From Scatosoma sp048465415 (lineage in GTDB: Bacteria > Bacillota > Clostridia > Christensenellales > Borkfalkiaceae), in assembly GCA_048465415.1 (NCBI GenBank), contig DBFWLO010000022.1, forward strand, positions 1 through 64,000: 64,000 nucleotides of DNA, written 5' to 3'. The notes under the pieces were generated by a model that had not been told where the DNA came from, did not search any database, and saw only the letters and a program-made list of their open reading frames with translations. Of this stretch, positions 42,117 to 51,700 are shown in pieces; within the stretch, counting starts at the first letter, position 1; each line of letters opens with the position of its first letter. A program made the translations under genes and the position numbers.

Positions 42117-43311
42117 CTTTTTCCTTTAAATTCAACAATTTGACATAATCTGGATGCCAACCAATTTCAGGTTTATCGCTTGGTTCATTCGCTAAAAATT
42201 GTAACCGACCGCTTCCAAAGAAATTGGGCACATCTCGCCCTTGCAGATTTAGCGTAAATACCTTTTCCTGACATTTATAATATAATCTTTGCCCTCTTTT
42301 AATATCATCAAAGGACTTTTCACCGTCACAAATTCTTTTTTCTATATTCCAAAGTTTTTTTAATTTTTCATCATAATCTTCAAAACTTAGATCTGTTACT
42401 AACCCTTTTTTTGCCCACGAAACAATGTCCGATTTGGTTCGCAAAAAATCACTTGCCGCCATATAAATTTCACTTATATCCAATGATATCAATTCTAATT
42501 GCTTTACATACGTATCGTGTCTATTCACCTCTAAACCAGTTTCTTCATTACTCGGTTTTACAGATATTGCCTTAAGAATGATTTTTCGATCTCTTCCACA
42601 TATTTCTTTATCTAATTCTTTTCTGTACTCTTCTGAAGATATGTAAGCCGGTCTATTTTTTTTTGTAAATTGATGAATTCGTTCTTGCACCCATCCCAGC
42701 ATTGTGAAAAATATTTCATCATCATATTCATGTGGGATCGGTTGCATTACAAATTTTTTCTTTAATTCTGTATCATAAGCATCTTCGTGAACTTCAATCA
42801 TTAAATTGATAATTATTTTTATAATTACTTCCTCATTGTCAGCAGCAAAACAATATTTTACATATGGCTTACATTCGTCAGAAACATTTGGTTCACTATT
42901 ATTCATTTCAAACAATAATGATCGTGCATCTTCCAATGCTTTGTGCGCTTGAATTTCATCACCTGAATTTGCAAAAGATTTTGCAATTGACCCCATTGAT
43001 AAATGATGCGACGCTACTATTAAATATTTTAATATCATTGACTTTGAACCGAATTGACCAGTTTTATAATATTGACACCAGTTATATAGGGTTTTCCAAA
43101 AAGCAACTGCCTTATTATTTAAAGGATTATTAGATGATAGGACATTCTTCGTCTGTTCGGCAATGATTTCCGAATCAGTTTCGACCGCCACATCGTCAAT
43201 CGCTTCTACGCTAACGATTCTATTATCATATGATAAAAGCTCAAATAAAGCATGACGTACTTGTAGCAAATACGCCTCTAATTTATCTGGTACATGAGTT
43301 CTATCTTCCAT
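42109..43311 (-). CDS. ABC-3C effector, Cap4-like putative nuclease domain
   Basis: I start at ATG 43311 because GGAG lies 6 nt before it; an ATG at 43323 is also possible. The 400-aa protein begins with LLQVRHALFELL, then IVSVEAIDDVAVETDSEIIAEQTKN and FWKTLYNWCQYY. This order resembles the DUF4297/Cap4-type PD-(D/E)xK nucleases, where E, DD and QxK line the active site. Here the last element reads EQTK. The C-terminal half (about 250-400) looks like the ABC-3C C-terminal adaptor (LWNIEKRICDGEKSFDDIKRGQRLYYKC). I infer a DNase effector unleashed on infection. Confidence 0.75.
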   Translation of the reverse strand: MEDRTHVPDKLEAYLLQVRHALFELLSYDNRIVSVEAIDDVAVETDSEIIAEQTKNVLSSNNPLNNKAVAFWKTLYNWCQYYKTGQFGSKSMILKYLIVASHHLSMGSIAKSFANSGDEIQAHKALEDARSLLFEMNNSEPNVSDECKPYVKYCFAADNEEVIIKIIINLMIEVHEDAYDTELKKKFVMQPIPHEYDDEIFFTMLGWVQERIHQFTKKNRPAYISSEEYRKELDKEICGRDRKIILKAISVKPSNEETGLEVNRHDTYVKQLELISLDISEIYMAASDFLRTKSDIVSWAKKGLVTDLSFEDYDEKLKKLWNIEKRICDGEKSFDDIKRGQRLYYKCQEKVFTLNLQGRDVPNFFGSGRLQFLANEPSDKPEIGWHPDYVKLLNLKEKDE

Positions 43312-43323
43312 TGTTTTCTCCAT

Positions 43324-44239
43324 AGTATTTAGCTAATAAAAAACTATAACTATACTTAAATTATTTATAGCGAACACCAAGCATCTACTCAACATTCAGC
43401 TTTAGTAAATTGTTTATTGAATTCTGTTTTTAATATCTGTATTATCCTCAAGACAATCTTCCTTAATACCCGGATTTTTAATGTGTTTTTTTCTCTGTAT
43501 AATATTCCAACTTCGCTCTTTGTATTATCTCTTGAAGTATAGCAAGCCAAAATATGCTTTGCCTATTTATCCTTTGCTGATATTTGAACTTACAATTTCT
43601 ATATCAATAAAATATATTTTATGCTTATAATCATAACTACTTGTCTTTTCACGCTTATGCGTTTTTCTTAAAGATTTGTTTTTCTTTTATATTATATCAC
43701 TAATCAAGTCCTTTTTCAAGAGGATATTTCCATTTTTTTACATTATTTTTGTTGAATCGGCAAAAAATATTTATCTAGAATCTGTTATTCATAGAGTGTT
43801 CTTCCAGTAATCACAGAGATATTAATTTCATTCCCGATGAATTGTAGTATCCTAATTTTAAATACCCATAAGTTCTACTCCAGGAGCCCCTCTTATTTCT
43901 ATGTCCTTGTTCTGTGTTAATTTGTCTTATGCATTCGTTTATCATATGTAATTTAATGCTTCTTGGCATAAAATAAATAAGATGAAGCTTATATATTTTT
44001 ACTTTATTTGTAAGTTCAATTCCCGATAAATTCCTCCCTCATCGAGGTTCGATTCCCTATACGGTTCATTTCTTGAGGGTTCAACTCCCGTTCGTTCTTT
44101 CACGATTTTTTCGTTGATTTTTTGCGATCAATCCCTTATGCTACGCGCCTTTTTATACTTTTGGCACAAAAGGGTATAATCCGAATTGTTTACTTATTAC
44201 AAGTGAGTGATTCGGATTTACTTTTAGTATCAAAAATTT
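43324..44239. other. AT-rich region with tRNA T-arm-like fragments
   Basis: No gene is supported over about 900 bp. Between 44,010 and 44,095 three segments resemble tRNA T arms (AGTTCAATTCCCG, GAGGTTCGATTCC, GGGTTCAACTCCCG), but none is part of a foldable tRNA. They may be remnants of attachment sites or of decayed tRNA genes. Confidence 0.35.
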
Positions 44240-44288
44240 GGCATAAAAAGAGGACGACGGATTTTTTCCGTTGTCCTCTTTTTATGCC
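44240..44288. terminator. Long hairpin terminator overlapping the TIGR02391 stop codon
   Basis: GGCATAAAAAGAGGAC / GTCCTCTTTTTATGCC and the inner ACGG/CCGT form a stem of about 21 bp with one G-T pair. The TAA of the TIGR02391 remnant lies in one arm. The structure is symmetric in composition and can terminate in both directions. Confidence 0.8.
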
Positions 44289-44515
44289 TTGTGTGAACTA
44301 TTAACTTTTTGAAGTAACTGATCAGCTAACACTAATAATTTTAATGCTGTTTCTTCACTATCTTCCCAATCGCTTTTATGTGCTCTTGGATTTCTAATTC
44401 CTGTCATACAACCAGATAATATTTGCATATAACCCTGTTGTTCATCTTTTTCCGACGTAGTAATATTGTCATTTATTAGCAAAGTTGGATTATTAACGCT
44501 AAACACATTAGTCAT
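44282..44515 (-). pseudogene. C-terminal remnant of a TIGR02391 (Ymh-like) protein
   Basis: The 77 codons encode VFSVNNPTLLINDN, DEQQGYMQILSGCMTGIRNPRAHK and LKLLVLADQLLQKV, which is the C-terminal half of the TIGR02391 family. The family is usually about three times longer, so the 5' part has been lost. It follows directly on the DUF5343 remnant, a pair that also occurs intact in defence islands. Confidence 0.7.
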
Positions 44516-44518
44516 CAA

Positions 44519-45131
44519 TTTTGAGCCACCTGTTCAACCGAAGAATCAGGAGAAATATGAATTTGCAAATCAATATGTACTGCTGGCTGAACACTTTTAA
44601 GAGGTACGCGAACTTCTTCGGTTGAAAATTTTTCAGTGGTTTTTAGCAACTTTTTTAGTTGAAGTAGTTCTTTTAGGAGTATTATTAGAAGTGCTTTTTT
44701 CAGTTGGGTTAAATTTAGGAATGGCTAAATATATATAAGAACTTGCAAAATATTTAGATGCGCCTTCACCACATTTAGTTGTGGACATAAACCATTTTGC
44801 AACGCTATTCTTATCAATATCGTTGCCAATGTATAGTGATCGAAGTTCTTCGGGATAAATGCTCTCAAACATTATTCGGCACGCATCGTTATATGTATCT
44901 TCATTACGCTATTTATTTGCTAATTCTGTAAGTTTACTATCCTCATCTATTAGCCCCAACATTTTTAATTGAGAAATTAAATTTTGTGCACTTTCTATAC
45001 TTCCCAAATTTAATAAAGATTGGAGATAAGCAGGGGGGGGTAACTGTTGGAGGGAGAGTTTTAGAAAATTGTTTACGTATATCGTACCAATTAGAAGTTG
45101 GAATTTTAGGATAAGTAGTAATCTCTTCCAT
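44519..45131 (-). pseudogene. DUF5343 gene broken by frameshifts
   Basis: Three pieces in different frames make up one DUF5343 protein. MEEITTYPKIPTSNWYDIRKQF with SKTLPPTVTPPCL (45131-44943) is the N terminus. YPEELRSLYI with WFMSTTKCGEGASKYFASSYIYL (about 44872-44633) is the middle. VQPAVHIDLQIHISPDSSVEQ (about 44580-44519) is the C terminus. At least two indels separate them, one next to a run of eight G:C pairs near 45,032. DUF5343 proteins occur in phage-defence clusters; this one is not functional. Confidence 0.7.
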
Positions 45132-46342
45132 AAGATTTCTCCTTTAATTTTTTATAATTGAGGAATTTGCGGAAGCCGCCCTCTATATCGAGCTGCTTTC
45201 TCTGTTTCGCGATTTCTTTTGCCGTGGCTGTAAGCTCCTTTTTCGTTTCGGCAAGCGCGGAGTCTACGCTTTTCAAAATTTCCGCTTTCATATCACATAC
45301 TGTTATCGAAATCGTTTTGCGGATTTCGCCGTTCAGTTCGTACCTCATTCGCTCCGTTTTGGACGTTTCCGCCTGTATTTCCTTGACGGCTCTGTTCACC
45401 GTGTCCGTCAGACTGTACTCCGTCGCCGCTATATCCGAGCGTAACTCCGCGACGAGCTTGTTCTGCCGCTCTATCAAGTTGTTGGATTTCTCGTGCGACA
45501 TCGCCAACGCTTCTTTCAATAGGGCGTTTTCCGTTTCCCGCCGACTTTTTTCGTTCAGCTCTTGAAGCTCCCGCAGCGGCTGCGGCGTTTCGCCTGTGTC
45601 CGTTCTCTGTAATGACGTGTTCGATTGCCTCCTTACTGTAATTTTCTCCGAGCCGTTTCCCTCGGATCGGTTTTTGCTTTTCGGGGTGCAGATAGGAATA
45701 TTCGCTCTTACTTCTTGTCAAAGTTACTTTGTATAGGGCAAGGCGGGAGATAAATTCCTCCTGTGTGGTTGCAATCCGTTTCGCTTCCTCGATAACCTCG
45801 CGCAAATCTTCTTTCCAACTTGTGCCGCCTTTTAAGATAACGTGCGTTTCCTCGGCTGTCCGTTTGTTCCGCGCATTCTTTCTGAAATCAATCAGTGTAA
45901 AGCCGAATTCCTTTCCTAGCCTGTTCGCATCGTCTTTCATCGCCGTATATTGTTTCTCCGTAAACCGCATTTTCCTTCCTGTCAGCGGATTAAGCGCGTT
46001 TACGATAATATGGCTGTGGACGGTCTTTGTGTCCGTGTGGGTGGCTATAACGCACTCACAATCGGGGAATAACCGTGCCGTGAGTTCCTCGGCGTAAATC
46101 TGCGCTTCCTGCGCGTTTACGTTATCTTTTCGGGCGCAAGAGAGTTTGAAGTGGTAGTATTTACGCTCATTCCTCTTTTTGCCTTTCCCGAACCGGCGCA
46201 TCGTCGCTTTGAATTGCTTTGCGTAGTTTTCGTCCTCTAATAGATTGCGGACGGACACAAGCGCGGCTTTCTTTTTGTCGGTTATGTAGGCGATTGCTTT
46301 GTCGGGGGTACTTTTGCTCGCCACGCCTTTGAACAGCGGCAT
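45106..46342 (-). pseudogene. Relaxase (MobA/VirD2-like) disrupted by a frameshift
   Basis: The N-terminal frame (from 46342) encodes a relaxase with His102, His109 and His111 in THTDTKTVHSHIIVNALNP, the metal-binding triad that supports DNA nicking at the transfer origin. Near 45,600 the reading frame shifts. The correct coiled-coil tail continues in another frame as TDTGETPQPLRELQELNEKS and further, ending at 45106, while the original frame runs on into low-complexity sequence (to 45293). The full protein would be about 410 aa. It acted in conjugative mobilization of the element. The tail ends inside the start of the DUF5343 remnant. Confidence 0.75.
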
Positions 46343-46343
46343 A

Positions 46344-46676
46344 TTAACTTGCTCCTATGGCGGCAATTAAATCCCGATAAAGCCGCTTGCAATCGCTCAC
46401 GGCGGATATTATTTCGCGTTCCGTGCCGTGGCTGAAATACAGATTTTTCACAGCCTGATTGAGATTGTTGCCTTGCCGTTTGAGTTCCGCGAGGATTTCG
46501 TCACCGTGCGAAATACTGACGATTTGCTTTTCCGTCAGCACTTTAATTAAATAATCTGTTCTGTTCAGTCCGCTTTGATTTACTTTACAATCGAGCAGGT
46601 CTTTCTCTTTTTCGGATACTCGGAACGAGTACGAAAAAGGTCTTGCCCGATTCGGTTTATTTTTTGTTTCTCCTAT
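46344..46676 (-). pseudogene. MobC-like relaxosome protein with ATA in place of the start codon
   Basis: The open frame of 110 codons encodes RPFSYSFRVSEKEKDLLDCK, QSGLNRTDYLIKVL and GNNLNQAVKNLYFS, the layout of MobC-type accessory proteins that help the relaxase open the transfer origin. GGAGG is followed 8 nt later by ATA-GGA-GAA (46676) rather than ATG. The next possible start lies inside the domain (TTG/GTG near 46541). A G-to-A change of the original ATG is the simplest reading. It ends 1 nt before the relaxase start. Confidence 0.6.
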
Positions 46677-47075
46677 ATTCTATACCTCCGTAGTCCGTTA
46701 AAGGGGTTTTAGGGGAAAGCATTTCCCCTAACGAGGCGAGCGCCTGCCGTTCTTTGGGTAAAACCTTTTTTAGTTCGTCGAGATAGTACCACTTTAATGC
46801 ATCGAGTATCTTCTGTTCCTCGTTGAGAAATTTAAGCTATTCGGCTTCCAAGTCCCTGCGGTTGATTGCCGTTTCGATTTCCGCAGACGGATCGGCGCGG
46901 TCGAATTTTTTTTCTTCCATAAGGTATTCTAGTCCGAACTTGCTTTCGTGCCGCCGCTTCTGTAAAGCAAGCCGCCGTTCGTATCGCTTAACTCTTGGAA
47001 TAATTCCACGACTTTCTCGTTGACTTCCACGGGAACAACTTTCCCGTCCGCTAAGCGGTACCATATTTGCGACAT
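46657..47075 (-). pseudogene. Sigma-factor-like element gene with frameshift and stop
   Basis: The start MSQIWYRLADGKVVPVEVNE and ELFQELSD is followed by a frame change near 46,985 to RYERRLALQKRRHESKFGLE and EEKKFDRADPSAEIETAI. A TAG at 46837-46839 interrupts this frame, which then continues LKFLNEEQKILDALKWYYLDELKKVLPKERQ. Similar genes next to mobC in Firmicutes elements encode small sigma-70-like regulators. This copy is inactive. Confidence 0.5.
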
Positions 47076-47160
47076 TAATTATATTTCTTCCGTTCAACAT
47101 AATCTCATTATAAATGCAAAGTAATAAAAATTCAAGCCGCTGCCGGTGCGTTTTGATTTA

Positions 47161-47856
47161 TCATTTCAGAAAACGCCATTCGCAAAATTTTTTTTCCATA
47201 AATTCATCGTTATACTTTTTATCAATCACTCGTTCGATGGCGTTTCGCGGCGGATTGCCAAAATGACGGTTCTTCCAGCGAACGATACTGACCGCCGTAA
47301 GCGATAAATCGATGACCATAAAGACGGTCAGAAGAATACAGGCAACTTTCCAAAAACGATGATTCATCTTGGAAAAGACCTTTTCGATATAAGGAACCGC
47401 ATAGGAAAACGCGCTGCCCAAAGCGCCCCAAGCGAACGTCATTTGCAGGCTGATATGCCCTCGGAAATTCAAAAACTGCCTGGAATAGTCCCATGCCCGC
47501 ATATGTAAACCGAATTCCAAAAGCAAGCCGCACAAAAGCTCGATGACGTCGGCGACCAGCGCAAAAAAGAAGAATCGCCATAAGATGTTTTTCTTCCAAA
47601 GTAAGACGGTACCGGCGTAAAAGCCTGCCACGCCCATTCCGTAAAGGATACAGAACGGTCCCCACATCGAAACGACGTGCGTTTCCCAACGTCCTTTTGC
47701 AATCGCGCAAAAAGTGCCTTCCATAACGACTCCCACCAAACTTCCGACCATAAAGAGCCAAAACAACTTTGGATAGGTAATTTCGGGGGCGGGACCGCTA
47801 TTCGCCGTCAGAGGAGTTCTCTGTAAATCTGCCGTCTTCGTCGTCATATCCTGCAT
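47161..47856 (-). CDS. PF06541-type membrane protein, short form
   Basis: The start is ATG 47856, behind AAGGAGG. The 231-aa protein has about six membrane spans. It shows the family pattern: GSLVGVVMEGTFCAI, MWGPFCILYGMGV and RAWDYSRQFLNFRGHISLQMTF. It is related to the protein at 32790 but lacks its long charged tail. It is last in the operon MarR - ABC - TVP38 - PF06541, 19 nt after the TVP38 gene. Function unknown. Confidence 0.8.
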   Translation of the reverse strand: MQDMTTKTADLQRTPLTANSGPAPEITYPKLFWLFMVGSLVGVVMEGTFCAIAKGRWETHVVSMWGPFCILYGMGVAGFYAGTVLLWKKNILWRFFFFALVADVIELLCGLLLEFGLHMRAWDYSRQFLNFRGHISLQMTFAWGALGSAFSYAVPYIEKVFSKMNHRFWKVACILLTVFMVIDLSLTAVSIVRWKNRHFGNPPRNAIERVIDKKYNDEFMEKKFCEWRFLK

Positions 47857-47875
47857 TTTATCCTCCTTGTGTATG

Positions 47876-48718
47876 TTAACTTTTGTCGGGTGGATCGCCT
47901 TTCGGAGCGATGTTCTCGTCGGTTTTCGTTTTATCATAATCGTGCGGAGCGGAAGCGGTATCGACAGTTTCCGTTTTCGGCAAGCAAGCCGACTTTCTTT
48001 TTCTTTTTCCGCATATTTGATCCATCGTATGGTAAAAAAAGTCATTGATTCTATCTGCGTACTTGAAGCTCACTGCAAACGCAACAATCGCAAGCAAAGC
48101 AATGACGGTCAATACGGCAATTCCCCAGCCGTGATAAGGGATCACCTCGCCCGAAAGCAGCAAGAGAGTTGCGCCGATCGCCACAGCGCGGCACGGAAGC
48201 TGCATAAGCGTAAAGCCACTCCAGCCGAGAGAAGTAACGCCCGCCAACGAGCAAAGCAGATCGTCGGGGAAGCCGGGAAGAAGAAACATAAAGAACAAAA
48301 TAACATTGCTTTTTCCCTTAAACTTCTCCAACCATTCGTCCACCTTTTCCTTGCTGCCCACAATCCAATTCACATATCTGCGTCCCAGCCATTTGCCAAG
48401 CCCGAAAGCAAGCAAAGAGCCGATCATAATTCCGATATAGGAATACAGAAAACTCATCCCGGCGCCGAACAGATAATTCCCCGCAAGGATTGTAACGGTA
48501 CTCGGTATCGGTACGAACGTAACCTGCAAAAATGAAATTCCGACGAAAATCAACGGAGCGACGACGCCCGTTTTTCGGATATACTCCTGCAATTTTTTAC
48601 GAGAAATTTCCGTAATGCCAAAGTGTCGAAAAACGAAATACGCGCCAAGCAAAATCCCTATGATGAGAAAAAGAGAGAGCGACAGTTTTATGATTAATTT
48701 TGCGTTGGCTTTTTTCAA
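47876..48718 (-). CDS. TVP38/TMEM64-family membrane protein
   Basis: The 280-aa protein has about six spans and the SNARE-associated/DedA-like core: FVPIPSTVTILAGNYLFG, then FGLGKWLGRR and the re-entrant segment FFMFLLPGFPDDLLCSLAGVT. Family members are linked to membrane-lipid handling and scrambling. A charged C-terminal tail follows. It lies 24 nt downstream of the ABC exporter, suggesting a joint role in envelope stress or drug resistance. Confidence 0.88.
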   Translation of the reverse strand: MKKANAKLIIKLSLSLFLIIGILLGAYFVFRHFGITEISRKKLQEYIRKTGVVAPLIFVGISFLQVTFVPIPSTVTILAGNYLFGAGMSFLYSYIGIMIGSLLAFGLGKWLGRRYVNWIVGSKEKVDEWLEKFKGKSNVILFFMFLLPGFPDDLLCSLAGVTSLGWSGFTLMQLPCRAVAIGATLLLLSGEVIPYHGWGIAVLTVIALLAIVAFAVSFKYADRINDFFYHTMDQICGKRKRKSACLPKTETVDTASAPHDYDKTKTDENIAPKGDPPDKS

Positions 48719-48742
48719 ATCGCATACCTCTTTCCCCGTGTT

Positions 48743-51700
48743 TCAACAAGACTTCGCCGCGAACTGACTGTTATACAATTCGGCGTAGAAACCGTTTTCG
48801 GCAAGCAGTTTTTCGTGCGCGCCCTGTTCGACGATCGTGCCTTCCCGCATCACAAGGATTTTATCCGCATCCTTGATGGTGGAAAGTCTGTGCGCGATGA
48901 CGAAGCTCGTGCGGCCCTGCATGAGGTTGTTCATCGCCTTTTGAATCTCGATCTCCGTTCGGGTATCCACACTCGAGGTCGCCTCGTCCAAGATTAAAAT
49001 AGCGGGGTCGGCAAGAATGGCTCTCGCAATGGTTAAAAGCTGTTTCTGTCCCGCGGAAATGCCCATAACTTCGTCGTCCAGCACCGTATCGTAGCCCTCG
49101 GGAAGCGTGCGGATAAAACGGTCTATTCGAGCGGCTTTTGCGGCGGCTCTCACTTCCTCGTCGGTGGCGTCTCTCTTGCCGTATGCGATATTTTCCGCAA
49201 TCGTGCCGTTAAACAGCCACGTATCCTGCAAGACCATGCCGAGAGTGGAGCGCAATTCTTTGCGGCTCATCTCGGCGATATTCACCCCGTCAATCGAGAT
49301 GTTGCCGCCCTGTAATTCATAAAACCGCATCAATAGATTGACGAGCGTCGTTTTACCCGCTCCCGTCGGTCCTACGACGGCGATTTTGCTGCCCGGCGCC
49401 ACGTCTATGTCAATATCTTCCATTAAAATTTTATCGTCGCTGTAACCGAAACGTACATGATCGAATATCACTTCGCCTTGCGGCGCGGGAAGGAGAATTG
49501 CGTCGGTAACGTCGGGAACTTCTTCCAGCTCGTCCTCGATTTCGTAAATTCGTTCCGCCGAAGCGATTGCTCCCTGCAAGGTATTCAGCGTATAGGCAAG
49601 TTCAGTCACAGGCTCGGAAACCTGATCGATATACATAAATACGCTGATAATAACGCCCACTTCGAGTGCGTTACGGAGTACCAGCATCGCCCCGAAAGCG
49701 GCGATAAAGACGTAGCCGATTTGTCCCATCAGCCGTATGACGGGGTTGATGGCATAGGTGATAAACTGCGCTTTCGTCGAAACCTTGCGCATATTCTCGT
49801 TCAGCGCGTCGTTGGTCTGTATCATTTCATTTTGCAGATTAAACGCTCTGATGATGTTATTTCCCGTGAACGATTCCTCGATATTCGCGTTCAACGCGCC
49901 GAGCGCCTTTTGGTTCGCCGCGTAATGGCGCTGCGTCCTCATGGATATGAGAGCCGCCGCCAAGGTGCTGCAAAATACGGACGCCAAAGCAATCAGCGCC
50001 AACTGCCAGCTGATGACGAACATGGCGACAAACGCGCCCGCAATCGTCAGCACAGACGTAAACATCTGCGCCAGCGTTTCCTGCAAAGTATCCGCTACCT
50101 TGTCCGTGTCGCTCGTAACTCTGCTCAAGATGTCGCCTTTTTTGTGCGTGTCGTAAAATTTCAGGGGGAGTTTATTGAGTTTATTGCTTATCCTTTTTCG
50201 CATATCGAGCGAGATCTTCTGCGACACGCTGGCAAGCGTATATTGCGAAATATAATTCATCAAAGCCGCTGCCAGATACAGGCAAAAGACAAGGAGAATT
50301 ATTTTGCCTAAATTGGCAAATCCAATCGTAAAGACAGCGCCCGGCACATAGTCCGGAGGCACGAGCTCGGGGTAGGCAAGGATAAGTTCGGGGTTGGCGG
50401 TCAGATAATTGGTGATCGCGCCGTTGGTAATCACGGTAATCGCTTTGCCGATAAAATAAGGCGCGGCAAGCGCACAGGCGGCGGTAATCGCAAGACAGAA
50501 CAAAACCAACGTGATTGCGCCCTTCTGTTTGGAAAGCTCTCTCGCAAAACGCTTCATGGTGATCTTGGACTGTTTCGCGCGCGCGGCGGACATTCCGTCG
50601 TCTCCGAACAAATCGGGACTTTCTTCTCTTTCGATGATTTCGTTTTCTGCCATTATGCCAATTCCTCCTCGCTGAGCTGCGAGTACGCGATCTGCCGAAT
50701 ACACCTCGCAATCTTTCATCAATTTGTCATGTTTTCCTTTCCCGACAAGTCTGCCTTCGTCCAAAACGAGAATCTGGTCGGCGTCCTGAATGGAGCTGAT
50801 TCTCTGTGCTACGATGATAACGGCGCTTTCTCCCACCTCTTTTTTGAGCGCCGCGCGGAGCTTGGCGTCCGTCTTGAAATCAAGCGCGGAAAAGCTGTCG
50901 TCGAATATATAAATGTCGGGCTTTTTAATGATTGCCCGCGCAATGGAAAGTCTTTGTTTCTGACCGCCGGAAAAGTTCGTACCGCCCTGCGCGACGGGAT
51001 AGAGGAAGCCTTGCTCCTTTTCCTCGATAAAGTCGGCAATCTGCGCGATTTCGGCGGCATGGCGCATTTCCTCCTCGGTAGCGTCTTTTTTTCCGTGCCG
51101 CAAATTGTCCGCAATCGTTCCGCTGAATAGGAATGCTTTTTGGGGAACGTAGCCGATTTTATCCCTTAGCGCTTCCACCGTATATTCGCGCACGTCCTTT
51201 CCGTCCACGCTGATACTGCCTTCGCTGACGTCGTAGAGCCGCATCAAAAGGTTGGCAATCGTCGATTTGCCCGAACCCGTACTGCCGATAATTGCGGTCG
51301 TTTTACCTTTTTCCACCGAAAAATCAATATCCTGCAAAACATATTCTTCCGCGCCCGGATAGCGGAACCCGACGTGATGAAAAGCGGCTTTGACGGAAGT
51401 TTCGGCATTACCTTTGCCGTCGCTTGCTTTTACTTCGGTAAATTCGGGGTTTGTTTCCAGCACGGCGTTGACGCGCTTGGCGCAGGTTTGCGCGCGCGGG
51501 ATAAACATAAAAGTCGCAACGCCCATCATCAGGTACATCAGCGTCAGCATGGAATACTCGATGATTGCCGAAATGTCGCCCATTCCCATCGTTCCGTTTA
51601 CGACCTTGCCGCCGCCGATCCAAATAATTAGAACAGCGCAGCCGTACATCAGCAGCATAATAATAGGGGTCATAACGGCAAATATTTTGTTGGCTTTGAT

